A program made the translations under genes and the position numbers. Positions 37,688 to 50,600 of a stretch of 64,000 nt of DNA are shown here, in pieces; positions within the stretch are counted from its first letter, which is position 1; every line of letters starts with the position of its first letter. Under the pieces are notes generated by a model. It saw only the letters and a program-made list of their open reading frames with translations, did no database searches and was not told where the DNA came from. This DNA comes from Annona cherimola (taxonomy: Eukaryota > Streptophyta > Magnoliopsida > Magnoliales > Annonaceae), in NCBI GenBank assembly GCA_030490835.1, contig CM059971.1, positions 372,001 through 436,000 of the forward strand. Direction: 5' to 3'.

Positions 37688-38937
37688 AACAAGACTAAAT
37701 AGACCTACCTTCCATCTGCTTCAGCCGCACCAAGCTCCAGCTCGTCATACCTCATCCAAGCCCCTTACCACCGTCCGACCAAATCCAAGTAGGCGGCCAA
37801 GAAAATCAATTGCAGTTGTTGTGCTCGGCCAAAATATCCATGGCAGCGACTCCAAATTCCAGCCACCAAAGATGGAACCGAATGGCAGCAACAGCTGTCT
37901 AGTCAAACTTCAATCTCCACCTTCTTCCCCTACTTGACCGTCAATGGTTGCCTTCTCCAAAACCATCAATTTTCAACAACTTGCAATTGAATTGACGAGC
38001 AAAGGACAGGGAGCCTGCTTGATTAAGCACTGTCTTCTCCAAGCCAGGCAAGCCGTCAATTGCAGCAGCTATCTCTAGTAAAAGCCTTCCAACGAATTCG
38101 CAGCACCCATTGCAGTCCTCTGTTTCACTGTATGCAACAAAACTGAACGCCTCCAAGCTATCAGACCAAGCACCCAAAAACTATGGCCCTTTAAACAGCA
38201 ACTTCTCCATCTGGTAGCCATCTTCCGGTAACCCAGGAAAATCCAAGTTGCCCACGATCAATTCAGTCAATCTCCAATTTCAAGCAGCGCGAACATTGTT
38301 GTCGTTTCGAGCATCGTCATAAGTACTGATTTCCAAACAATTGAACGGTCAACCATTGCTCATTACCCACCTGCTCCAATCCAGAAAACTTGCTGTCGTT
38401 GAAGTCCAAAGCCGCAAGCATCAACATATTCAAGGTAGGCTTAGTGCAAATGAATCCCACATAGGAAGCCAAAATGTCAAGAAGGGGTTCTCTAAAACTA
38501 TAAAAGGAGGGTTCCTCCCACCTTGAAAAACACATCAAAAACCAATCCTCTCCCTTGGGTGGGACCCTTCTTGTGGGACCCCTAGCAAGGAGGTGGGGCT
38601 AAGCAATAAAATTACCATTAAGTGGAGATTTGCTCTTCATTTTTAGGTGATATAAATTTTATTTTCTACTTTATAGTTTCTAATGTTTTATAGTTGTTAA
38701 TTCTTAATTTGTAGTTTTAATTCCTAAATTATATTTACCGCTTTATTTTTTGCTTTGTAATTTTTAGAGTAAATTTAATATAATTTTCTTTCCTACTTTA
38801 ATAGTTGAATTTCATAGCTTTTAATTGCTTTCTTAGAATAGTTTTAATTAAGTTATTAGTTAATTATAATTTATTTCATTTTAGCTTCTTGTCTACCTTT
38901 CTTTTTCTCTAACTCTTATAACCTTCTCTCTCTATTC

Positions 38938-39110
38938 TATCTTTCTCTCTCTCTCTCTCTCTCTCTAATTTCTTCTCTTTTCTTTTTTCTTCTCTCTCTA
39001 ACCTCTCTTTCTCTCTCCTCTTTCCTATCTCTTTATTCCCCTTTCTCTCTCTAATTTTTCTCTCTCTCTTCTCTATACCCTCTCTCTCTCTCTTTAAAAT
39101 AATTCAAAAC
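38938..39110. repeat. CT-rich microsatellite
   Basis: Runs of TCTCTC mixed with TTTCTTCTC over about 170 bp. Confidence 0.85.
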
Positions 39111-39770
39111 TACATTGCCTCTCTGTGCATTCGACCCAACTCACCGTTATTCTATACTATCGCTCGCATAGTAGTAGCTTTAATGTGTTTCAGTTAATTT
39201 TAATTAAACTGGTAATCATCGTGCTCTTAACGACAAGCACTTGATATGCACCGCTACGCCTTCACCCGCTGGTGCATCGGACACCCTGCACTCTCTCCGG
39301 TGTGCTAGCATGCTGCTCCAATCATGTTACACTGTTGGCGCATCCATTCCCTCTATTTTATTTTTACAACATTGTTTTGATTTTTAATATTAAAATTATT
39401 TTAAATAAAATATTGAACCGGATAATGTTAAATTTTTAAAAATATGTTGATTTTTAAAAATATTTAGAAATAAATTATAAATAATTCATATCAATTATAT
39501 ATGTTACCCAAAATAATTTTAATAATGAGAAAATGATTATAAGAAAAATGACATTTAGCAATACCATATTTTGTTGCTATTTATCAAAAGATGTTGCCAA
39601 AATCTTGTAGCGACAATAAAATTTGTTGCATCCATGTCGCGTGTATCTTTGTTGCAAAAAGTATCAACACATTATAATTTTATTGTTGCGAAAAATAATT
39701 TTGCAAAAATATAATTATATTGCTAAAAGTATTTTTTACAAGATTAAAATCTTGTCGTCATATATTAAAA

Positions 39771-40049
39771 GAAGCTTGATTTTGTTAGGCTGAGAGCCCA
39801 AATATATATATATATATGTTGTTTGTTTCATTTTATTCATGAACAGGTTCTGAAATTCGCGAAAATATCACCGTGTTTAAAAATTCAAAAGAATATTTAA
39901 ATCATCCAAAAATGGTAAAACTTGGTTTATAGGTTAAATACACCTAGCTTTACATATTTATGAAAAAATTGAAAAAATAAAAATATATATGTTTTTCTTA
40001 CCAAGCTAACTAAGGCCTTAATTAGCCCATCCTAACAAAATCAAGCCTC
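39771..40049. mobile_element. MULE-like MITE, copy in first duplicate
   Basis: 279 bp with inverted ends (GAAGCTTGATTTTGTTAGGC; complement at right) flanked by ATATTAAAA on both sides. Same insertion site as 42865-43141, so it predates the tandem duplication. Confidence 0.75.
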
Positions 40050-41255
40050 ATATTAAAATATTAGCAATAAAAATTGTTGCTAAAATAATATATGTAACAT
40101 GACTTAATTGATAATAGCGATAATAATCGATTGTTGCTAACAATTCTTATAATAAATAAAATTTTATCAAAATCAAATTCTTTGTCAAATACCTTCTTTT
40201 AAATAAATTAACATCAAACAACTTTATCCCAATAATATATCGACCAATCCAAAGTCAATTCAATAATCCTCATTTATAAAATTATTTGAGAAGTTGACCA
40301 AAGTATGTTAGTCTTTTTTAAAAGACTACTAAAAAAAAGTACATTGGTCTTTTACAATCCTTTGAAGCTAAAAGCTTATAAGTATCCTTCAAAAATTAGC
40401 TAAATCAAAAATAATTCAGACAAATTTTCTTCAAAACATGACCGGAGAAAAAGAAGTTTTGATAAATCCAGCTTCTTTAACCAACATCCATATTTATCCT
40501 ACATAAAAATAAAAATCTTTAAAAATAAATATAACATCCAAATAATTTATAATTCATCATATAAATTCTTTAAAATAATCAATAAAAAATAAATTACGTC
40601 TTGGAATCAATATAATATTTTTGACTAACTTGAAAAATGTTGAGACATTGAAGAAAAAAGGATGCTATTTTCTCTTGAAACATAGCTTGATTTTTTTCTT
40701 CCATTTCATCTGGAATTTGTTCCTTTTGTTCTACAAATTAATGCATATAAAGTCTTTATTTCTTGTTCCATTTGATCTAATTTTGTTTGTTCTTCTTCTA
40801 CTTTTGAGGTTGATATCTTTAAAGTTTTCTTACCCACACCCTTACTATAATAATACTTTGAATGAGTGCCTAACATCCACAAAAATTTTCATCATTTGTT
40901 TTTTGTTTTTTTAGGCACTTTCCTGTGATTGTTCAAAAACAAGCTCTTGAAGTTGTGCCTGATTAACATAAATTGATATGAGGTCAATAAATGTAAATAA
41001 ATAATTTTAACAATTAAATGTTACACTTTACAGTAAAGACAATAACATAATATAATTTTATTAAAATAATATTATCAATTTGTGGAAAAGGAATAACAAG
41101 TGAAAATTTTTATTCTATGATTCTATTCATGAAAAAATCACAAACTAAAAAATACCTATGAAAGATTTCTATGTTGTTTTTATTGAGAATGTCATATCTT
41201 TGTGTCCTATTTGTTTGAGGATAACTGATGAGTACATAAAACCATAATTTAAATT

Positions 41256-41819
41256 ATAATGATATCAGATAATTTGTTCCCTCTGCCGAGCACTGCTGGC
41301 TTATGAACACGATTAGGATGGCATATGAACATGAAACATGGACCCATCATGCAGGATGAGACATAAAGGATAATAACCAGACTCAATATAAAAATGCAGT
41401 AGGGACGAACCATTTCAAATTGTGTAATACCATAGATGTAACAGCAACCCCGGACCAACCTATGACAAATGCTTGGTAAGTGTCCCTCTGCATGTGGCCT
41501 TGGACTGTAGTTACGTACCCTATTTTCCAGCACTGCTAGCTTTTGGTTTGTCATGTTTCAGGTTCTCCCATGCTTGCAATTGGATATTTGTAGACATGAT
41601 AATCAAAGGTGACACGTGGGCCAATCAGGCCAAGATGTGTCTATCTGGATTGCTTCAAGGTATATCGAGCTTGAGAATAAGCGATAAGGTGCGCATCCAT
41701 ATAAAAAATATACATAAGCCATTATTAGATATGATATTATCCTCCCTGTGCTCGAATGTGAGATAGAAATTAGCTGTGTTGCTTCTACGGGTGGTAGCTA
41801 GTTATCTTCTTTGTGATAA
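41256..41819. other. Spacer between tandem duplicates
   Basis: Not shared with the second copy. No gene recognised; frames at 41249-41766 on both strands show no domain. Confidence 0.4.
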
Positions 41820-44365
41820 ATGACAACTTGTTTTTTTATAAATTAAAGGCGTCCTTCTAATATGAAAATGACATGTAATCCTGTGAAAAAATGGCATTTA
41901 ATCGTTTTTATATAACTATACGCATAACTAATTTATCTATTTTAATATTATCTTCTTTACTTTTCATTATTATCTTTATCATATTATATCATTTTTACAA
42001 CTTTTAATCTACACTTTTTATTAAAAATTTTATTCATTCTTAAATACATCTTAAAGTTAAAAATAGATAGGTGGGTCTCATAAGTAATTGTATAAAAACG
42101 ATTGAAAATAAAATTGTTGTATAGAAAAATGTAAAAAAATAATTAAAAAACTAAAATATTTATGAAGAGTGAAAAGTTTTAAATTAAAAAATTTTTAACT
42201 TAACATTTTTCATTTGTTGCCAACTCATCTATCTGTGCTCCTATGAGGAATTCAACTGAGAACACAGGAGACAATCGTGTCTACGCCTTCACCCGCGGAG
42301 ATGGCGTGCAGTCGGAGTAATACACATTAAGTACCCTTTGGCACGGGAGACATAGCACCGCTATTATTTTTTGGCTGGTGCCTCAGACATCCTGCCCTCT
42401 CTCCAACACTGCTAGCATCTTGCTCCAATCAAGTTACACTGTTGACTCATCCATTCGCTCTATTTTATTTTTACAACATTGTTTTTATTTGTAATATTAA
42501 AATTCTTTTAAATAAAATATTGAACTGGATAATATTAAAATTTTAAAATATGTTAATTATTAAAACATTTAGAAATAATTTACATTAACTATATATGTTA
42601 CTGAAAATAATTTTAGTAATGGGAAAATGACTATAAGAAATAGACATTTAGCAATAACATATTTTGTTGCTATTTATCAAAATATGTTGCTAAAAGCTTC
42701 TAGTGACAAGAAAATTTGTTGCATGCATGTTGCGTGTATCTTTGCTGCAAAAAGTATTAGCAACATTGTAATTTTATTGTTGTGAAAAATACTTTTGCAA
42801 AAATAAGATTAAATTTCCAAGAGTATTTTTTACAACATTACAATCTTGTTGTCATATATTAAAAGAGGCCTGATTTTGTTAGGCCTGGCTAACCAAGGCC
42901 TTCGTTATTCCGGCCAAAAAAAACATATTTTTTATTTTTCATTATTTCATGAACAAGTTTAGAAATTTGCGATAATGCCATTGTGCTTAAAAATTCAAAA
43001 AAATATTTAGATTATACGAAAATGGTAAATTTTGATTTATATGTTAAATACATCTAACTTTGCATGTTCAACGAAAAACTAAAAAAATAAAAAAAAATAT
43101 TTTTTGGCCTTAGTTAGCCTAGCCTAACAAAATCAGGCCTCATATTAAAATATTACCAATAAAAATATTTTGCTGCTAAAATAATGTATGTAACATGACT
43201 TAATTGATAATAGTGATAATACTCTATTGTTGTTCAAATTTCTTATAATAAAAAAAATTTATCAAATTCAAATTTTTTATCAAATACCTTCTTTTAAATA
43301 AATAAACATCAAATAACTTTATCCTAATAATATCGACCAATCCACGGCCAATTAAATAATTTTCATTCACAAAATTATTTGATAATTAACCAACGTATAT
43401 TAGTCTTTTTTAATAGACTATTCAAAAAAAAGTACATTAGTCTTCTATAATCCTTTAAAGCTAAAACCCTATAAGTACCGTTCAAAGTCCTCTAAATCAA
43501 AAATAATTAAGACAATTTTCCTTCAAAACATGACTAGAGAAAAAGATGTTTTGATAAATCGAGCTTATTTAACCAGCATCCATATGTAGCCTGCGTAAAA
43601 AATAAAAGTCTTTAAAAATAAATATAACATCGAAATAATTTATAATTCATTATATAAATTTGTTAATATAATCATTGAAAAATAAAATATGTCTTGGAAT
43701 TAATATAAAATTTTGACTAACTTGAAGAATGTCGTGACATTGAAGAAAAAAGGATGCTATTTTCTCTCGAAATATAGCTCGAATTTTCCTACCATTTCAT
43801 CTCGAATTTGGTCCTATTGCTCTATCATTGATGCCTATAATGTCTTTATTTCTTGTTCCATTTAATCTTATTTCGTTTGTTCTTCTTCTACTTTTGATAA
43901 TAATATTTTTAAAATTTTTTTACCCACGCCCTTACTGTAATAATACTTTGAATGAGTGCCTAAAATCTACATAAAAATTTCATCATCTATTTTTTAGGCT
44001 CCTTCCTATGATTGTTCAACAATGAGCTCTTGAAGTTGTGCCTGATTAACATAAATTGATATGAGGTCAATAAATGTAAATAAATAATTTTAACAGTTAA
44101 ATGTTAGACTTTACAAGAAAAACAATAACATAATATAAATTTATTAAAATAATACTATCGATTTGTGGATAAGGAGTAACAAGTGAAAATATTTTATTCT
44201 ATGATTCTATTCATGCAAAAATTGCAAACTAATAAATCCCTATGAAAAAATTTCTGTGTTGTTATTAATTAGGAATGCCATATCTTTGTGTCCTGTTTGC
44301 TTTGAGGATAACTGATGTGTACATAAAACTATAATTTAAATTATAATGATATTAGATAATTGTAT
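41820..44365. repeat. Tandem duplication, second (uninterrupted) copy
   Basis: Holds the empty site for the 3.67-kb insertion at about 42267-42300 and the best-preserved MITE copy. The region 42625-44230 has ACTATAAGAAA near 42629 and TTTAGCAATAAC...TTGTTGCTA phrases resembling CACTA element ends; identity low confidence. Confidence 0.75.
42865..43141. mobile_element. MULE-like MITE with 9-bp target duplication
   Basis: 277 bp. The terminal inverted repeat GAGGCCTGATTTTGTTAGGC is perfectly matched at the right end, and ATATTAAAA is duplicated at 42856-42864 and 43142-43150. A 9-bp duplication points to the Mutator superfamily. Confidence 0.85.
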
Positions 44366-44806
44366 TCGTCTTTCCATTTCAATAGCTAGCTACTAATACA
44401 AAGCACAATTCAAAATAAGTATATCGTCGTCACATTGAAATGAGGAGTTGAATTTTTTCAAATAAAATTTGGACGTTGGACATACTTCTAATTGGCATAT
44501 ATTTTCTTCAATTTTTAATACATTTACTAAGTTGTTAAAATCATAATCAATCTCGACTTTGATAATTTATATCTGGCTCTTTAAAGATGTAGAGTTAGTT
44601 ATACGACAGGTAAATATTTCATATTATATATCTCTTAAAGCTAGAAATTGCATCATTGGCTTGAATTTTATTATATTTAATTAAGATTTCATATTATGCG
44701 AGAATAATGGTAGAAAAAAAATTAACATATTAATTTGAAATAGTTATATAATTACATATAATATAGCATCTAATTCACGATCAACTTACTTTAATTTTCC
44801 CTTCCT
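44366..44806. other. Unassigned AT-rich DNA left of copy D
   Basis: No intron or exon of the CREG family and no recognised repeat. Confidence 0.4.
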
Positions 44807-44905
44807 GGTTTCCAGATCTACAAACTGGACATTGAGAACTTGTTCCTAATTGACTGGTTTGGTCTAGCTAAAGAAGTCCCTGTAGCTGAGTACCTCGCCG
44901 CATGA
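44807..44905 (+). pseudogene. CREG-like copy D, truncated last exon
   Basis: About 99 bp match the 3' two thirds of exon 5, from the FQIYKLD region to a TGA stop at 44903-44905, in the intact frame. The 5' break is abrupt: no intron or earlier exon precedes it, only AT-rich DNA. About 155 bp of the family's 3' UTR follow, including AATAAA near 44958. It is closer to gene A than to B or C (WFG rather than WVG, and AKEVPVAEYL). It cannot encode a CREG domain by itself, so it is a relic of a larger duplication. Confidence 0.85.
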
Positions 44906-45059
44906 AAACGATTACCAGCTGGATGTATCTTTCTTCATGCACGTGATGTCATCGAATCTAATAAATGCTATGACAGTAACATTTCAACCACAATAATAAT
45001 AATAAATAAATAAATGCTATAATAGGAGAGGCACCTAATATGAGTTTTCGAACCAAATG

Positions 45060-45738
45060 TAGGGGGTGAAACTTTGTTCAGTTTAGTTCGGGTAGTGGTC
45101 TATCCTACTCATACTCTATTTGTAAAAGCCATACCCTACTCTACCCATTTGTCGGTTCGGTTCCTAGTATACCCTACCCCACCCATTAACCATATGGTCG
45201 GTTCCGGTTTCGGTTCTAAATCGGTTCATTTAATACTCAAATATAATATTTTTTTAAAAAAATTTATGTTATTTTAAATAATATAAAATAATGTACATAT
45301 AAAAATATGAAATATAGACCATAATGACCTAATCATTAAAACTATTAATATATTATTTATAAGAGTCTTTTGGAAGTCAATGACATATATATAAATTAAT
45401 TTAAATTTATACTTCACAAAGTATAAAATTCATTTAAACTTTAATTTAATTTATTAAAATATATGTGCACATAAGATGTAAAGATAAAGCATAATGCATA
45501 CTATATAATATATATTATAAATGTATATAATTATGCACATATCAATTACCCATATGAGTACCTATGTGGGTTGGTTCTGGGTACCCAACGTATCTACCCT
45601 ACCGGTACCCTATTTGATGAGGTGGGTAATAATTTGTACCCTATCCATACCCATGGGTAATATTTTCTACCCTACCCTACTCAAATTAGGGTCGGGTCGG
45701 TGGGCACCCACGGGTACCCTACCCAAGTTGCACCCCTA
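45060..45738. mobile_element. hAT-like element inside copy D 3' flank
   Basis: 679 bp from TAGGGGGTGAAAC to GTTGCACCCCTA (inverse of the left end). Rich in GGGTACC/GGTACCC-type sequence. No 8-bp duplication: the right flank instead restarts about 50 bp of CREG 3' UTR (45745-45793) already present at 44901-44950. Confidence 0.65.
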
Positions 45739-45794
45739 CTCGACACATGAAAACGATTACCAGCAGGATGTATCCTTCTTCATGCACGTGATGT

Positions 45795-46028
45795 TTGGAG
45801 AGGTCATAAATGAAAATTTAAATAATATTTATAAAAAATAATAAGGTAAAATAATGAACATGTTGTGATGAAATTAGGAAGTGATACTTGAAGCTACTTC
45901 AAGAGATTGAAAAAAAAGTTTAAAGCCTTTTTAGAGGTTAGTAAATTTTTACCAAATCATGACTTTAAAAAAAAATTGTGTTGAATATTATGATTTGTTG
46001 TAAAGTGTGATTATTTACTAAGTTTGGA
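45795..46028 (-). repeat. Inverted LTR piece (TGTAACACCCC family), 1
   Basis: Complement of about 17700-17930 of the solo LTR in gene A flank. Confidence 0.7.
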
Positions 46029-46560
46029 ACTAAACACTATATTGGTCTAGGGGTGCAAGTTCAATGTAACCCGAGTACGAATCCAAGTAAGCCAAATTTT
46101 TAATTAGTTTTCGGTTGATATTAGTTCAAAAAGCACCCTAAAAGAAGAGATACACTTGTAATTTTATATAAATCTTGTGAGTATGGTGTACAACCACAGG
46201 TATGTCATTAAGCACTCATGATCACCAATCTCATATCATACCGAATCACATTAAAACCAACAACTAACAATAGTGTAGAATAGTGAGATGGGTTGAATCC
46301 ATAGACTGGCAATAGAAGTTTGAATTAACTGGGAAAGAAAAATTTTATTAAACCAAATTGTCTAAAATAAAATTACACTTGAGAATTAAAGTGTAATAAA
46401 ATTAACTGAAAATAAAATTCAACTAAAAATAAAGAAAATAAAAATAAAAATCTAAAATCTAACAAAGCAAAAGAAAATAAAACAAATCTGGATGGCTTGC
46501 ATGAAAGAGATCTCCTCACCCCCGAAGTTTCTCCAGACTTGTGAGCTTAAAAGCAGAAGT
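46029..46560. repeat. hAT-like end and gypsy-like fragment
   Basis: 46040-46125 has GGTCTAGGGGTGCAAG as in the CREG flank copies; 46135-46560 repeats 7900-8065 and 27240-27505 with GGGTTGAATCC. No coding domain. Confidence 0.55.
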
Positions 46561-46746
46561 TGAGAGAGAAAATTAGATGGAAAAATTTGACCTAGAAATA
46601 TTTTAATGCATTGTTAGTGAGAAAAATATGGATATGTAATTTTTAAAGGACTTTCCACAAAAGCTCCTTTATTAAATGAAATTTTCATGCTTAAATAAGT
46701 GAAAATTAATTAAAATATTGATAAAAAGGCAGTTATCAGGGTATAT

Positions 46747-47600
46747 GTAATAGCCGTAAATATTTATAATAATATAATTTATGAACATTAATAGAGATTG
46801 TTGACAGGAGAGTGTTGGCAAGTAACAATACGATCTTTTTCAAGAATGCGGGAGCAGAGAGAAGACACAGAAGGAAAGAAATGAAGGTTGTCGAGTTGAG
46901 GTTTATAAGAAATCTTATGAGATTTTCATATCTGATCTAGTAAATCCCTCTATGGGTACGTCAATCAGGTAAGTGAAAATTTTTATGCTTTATTGTTGAA
47001 TATCCAATAAAAATTTTAAGTTTATGTAATTCATCCACTTTTTTTTTCCAAACTCTTTAAATTAGCTAGATTTACGAAAAGAAAAGTACTAAGCAAATAT
47101 ATAATAAAGAAGTAGAGAAATTGTATTAATTTTGACTTTTTACGAAAGTATTGGGTATTTTGGTGAAAACGGAGCAGAGAAGAAGGAAGAAGAAAACTGT
47201 AGCAATTTTGACTTTTGATGAAAATTTTTATAGAAACCCCCATGAGTTTATGATTTTGCAAAAAGGTACCTATTTTATAGAAATTATAGAAAAACCTAAA
47301 TCTTGCTAGAAAATTTGTAGGAGATATTTTTAAAATATTATTACAAAATACCCTCTTGACTTGTGAAGGAATTTCATAAGAAAAGTTTTAGCAAAATTAT
47401 AAAAAAGCCCCCTTCAAATGAAATAGTTTCCAAAAATGTCTTATATTAGTTAGGAATTCATAAAATAAATAGAAAAAAGTAATTTTGATCAAATAAAATT
47501 ATGAGATATTTTGAACAGGTCATAAATAAAAATTTAAATAACATTTATACGAAAATAATGAGGCGAAATAATGAACATGTTGTGATGAAATTAGAAAAAA
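46747..47600 (-). repeat. Inverted LTR piece (TGTAACACCCC family), 2
   Basis: Complement of about 17880-18711, starting TGTAATAGCCGT. It overlaps piece 1 by roughly 80 bp of LTR sequence, so the two are not simply one broken LTR. Confidence 0.75.
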
Positions 47601-47639
47601 AGATTTGAGGCTCAATTCCAACTATAATCCATTTAACAT

Positions 47640-50600
47640 GTTAGTAAAAAATCTCAATTCCAACTGTAATCCATTTAACATGTTAGTAACGTATGCTTCA
47701 CATTTGTATTGGTTGGAAGGGAAGGTATGATGATCATATATTTGGTAAAACTCTTAAGAATAGGCAACATAATTTCCTCATCCACTTCGGGTTTGCATGA
47801 TTGCATATGTTATTTTAAAGGTTTTTATCTTATAGCTTTGGAAAAGCTTTTCCAAGTATCATTGTGTATAATCCATTTAAAAATATCTAAAATAAGCATA
47901 ATAAAATGGTTTGATGTTATATACCAATTTTAAAGTTATATAGTTCTGGAAAAGTTTTTCTAGTATCATTGTGCATTATTATGTAGGAGTTAGTGATGGT
48001 GCACATATTTAAGGGTGTAACTAGTTAGGTTATTCGAGTTGGAGGCCAATCCCAACTCTAATTTCTTTAAAATATTTCAACCTTAATTCATTTTATAATC
48101 CATTCATAAAAATCTCAATTCTAACTGTAATCCATTTAATATACATAGATTGGATTGCAAGTTGTTGACATGTTAGTAGAAAATCTCAATTCTAGCTCTA
48201 ATCTATTTAACATGTTAGTAACATATGCTTAACATTTGTATTCGTTGGAAAGGAAGGAATGCTGATCATATATTGCTAAAACTCTTAAGGACAAGAAAAT
48301 CCACTTCAGGTTTGCATGATTGCATATGTTGTTTTAAAGGTTTTTATGTTATACCTTTGAAAAAGCTTTTCCTAGTATCATTGTGTGTAATTCATTTAAA
48401 AATATCTAAAATAAGCATAATAAAATAGTTTGATGTTATATGCCAATTTTAAAGTTGTATTTTGAATATAAAAATCGTCTTAAATATCATAAATACATGA
48501 ATAAAGGATTCTATAAAGTATTGTTATATTGCAATGTATATATGAATGGATCAAGACATTTTTCATAATTTACATAAGAACATATATTTTTAAGTAAATG
48601 TGGGCCAAGCACATATTTGATTTTGATGAAATTTGGTATCCGAGTTATACAAATGGTGTTACATATAATGAATAGAGTAGATTTCTAAGTAATAATTAAA
48701 ATATTAAAAATGAAAGATATTACCTAGAACGACTTCTAGTTATATAAGAGCCAAATCAGTTGAATAATAAAAAATAAAATGAGAAACAACTCAAAATATA
48801 ATTCAATATAATCAATAAAGAGGTCTAACACTAATCATCTAATTGCATTTAAAAAATCAACTTTCATATATATATGTCATTAAAAAATTGATTCTATTGT
48901 TAATAGTTAAGGATTACTTATAAAATAAATATTAAAAAGTATTAATTCTTCATGAATTATAGGCAAATTATGCAGGTTGATGGAAGTATCAGGTTAGATA
49001 AGCTCAACCCATGACCAATTCGTTTAATTAAAGATTTGCATGAGTTGTGTAACCAGGTCAGTGGATTGAAAATTTCTGCTCTAATCAACTAAAAATAGGG
49101 TTAAATTAACTGGGTTGCAAATTGACCTTAGTCCAATTACACCCTTGCAAGTGTTTCCTATGATTACACTCCTGGAAGTGTTTTCTATGTGGTTCCTTAT
49201 AGTCAACAAGCATGATATTCGCCAACTGTGAGTGCCCAGTTGGTAGGTGCATTCGGCAATAAAGTTGTTGTTGTGTCTTTGATTCATTTTCTCTCCATCA
49301 GTAGGAGTTTCTAATTTTCCCTCAATTGCAAGGTTGTGGCTTTGGGAGGTTTTATCTTTTATAAATATGAGTGGAGCTTTGTCTTCAAGAGAAAAACTAT
49401 GAATGGGTTTAAAATTGTAATATCACATGTCATTGTAAATTAATAATTTAAAAAAAAAACATGCATGATATACAAGTAAAAAAGGTTGCACAACACAAAA
49501 TGTTACAATCACTTGTAACTTTAACATATGCTTCACATTTGTATTGGTTGGATGATTGTACATTTGATAAAACTCCTAAAGATAGGCAACAGAATTTTCC
49601 TCATCCACCTTCAGGTTTGCATATATCATTTTAAAAGGTTTTTATGTTATAGTCTTGAAAAGCTTTTTCTTTTTCTTTTTTTTTTTTTTGAAATAATTGA
49701 AAAGCTTTTTCTAGTATCATTATGTGTAACCCATTAAAAAATATCTAAGATCAGTGTAACAAAATAGTTTGATAATAAATACTAATTTTAAAATTATATT
49801 TTCAATATCAAAATTGTCTTAAATATTTTTAATATATAGATAAATGATTTTATAAAGTATTCTTATATTGCCATGTATATATGAAAGGATCAAGGCCAAT
49901 ACTTGATTTCGATGAAATTTAGTATTTGAGTTATACAAAGGATGTTAAATACATTGAACAGATTAGATTTTTAATCAATAATTAAAATATTAAAAATGAA
50001 AAAATTACATAAAACAACTTCTGGTTACATAGTAGCGAAATCGATTTTATTAAACACTATGAATGGAACTCATGGTTCAAAACCATTTGACGTGCCTCGT
50101 ACCAAACTGGTTCCACAATACCATTTCGAAACCAGTCTAATCCATTTATATTTCAACCCTAACTTCTTTAAAATATTTCAACCCTAATTCATTTTATAAT
50201 CCATTTATAAAAATCTCAATTTTAATTATAATCCGTTTAACATAAATAGATTGGCTTGCAGGTCATTAACATGTCAGTAAAATGAGTTATTGGAAGTTGA
50301 AGAATAAAAAATAAAATAATAAACTAGTCAAAATATAATTCTATATAATCAATAAGGAGTTCTAACACAAATCATCTAATTGTATTTAAAAAATCAACTA
50401 TCATATATATATATCATTAAAGTATTGATTCCACTGTTAATAGTAATGGATTACATATAAAATAAATATTAAAAATTATTAATTCTTCATGAGTTATAAA
50501 CAATTTATGTCGGTTGATGGGAGTATCGGGTTAGACAAGCTCAACTCATGACCAATCCATTTAATTAGATGACTTGCATGAGTTCTGTAACCAGGTCGGT

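Larger units (their letters stand above)
35584..39253. mobile_element. 3.67-kb insertion with 5-bp target duplication
   Basis: The insertion splits a sequence that is continuous at 42267-42300. CTACG flanks it on both sides (35579-35583 and 39254-39258). It begins TGATAAATC and ends near ATGCACCG. Near its right end it has CATTCGACCC and ACTATCGCTCGCATAGTAG, phrases seen next to LTRs of some plant gypsy elements. It contains a hAT-like element (36370-37687), proline-rich noncoding-looking frames (35960-36310 and 37690-38530) and a CT microsatellite. Class uncertain; perhaps a long solo LTR. Confidence 0.65.
34838..41255. repeat. Tandem duplication, first copy (split by insertion at 35584-39253)
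   Basis: 34838-35583 and 39254-41255 together match 41820-44365 in order. The split point holds the large insertion. This copy also lacks about 75 bp near 39268 present in the second copy. Confidence 0.8.
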
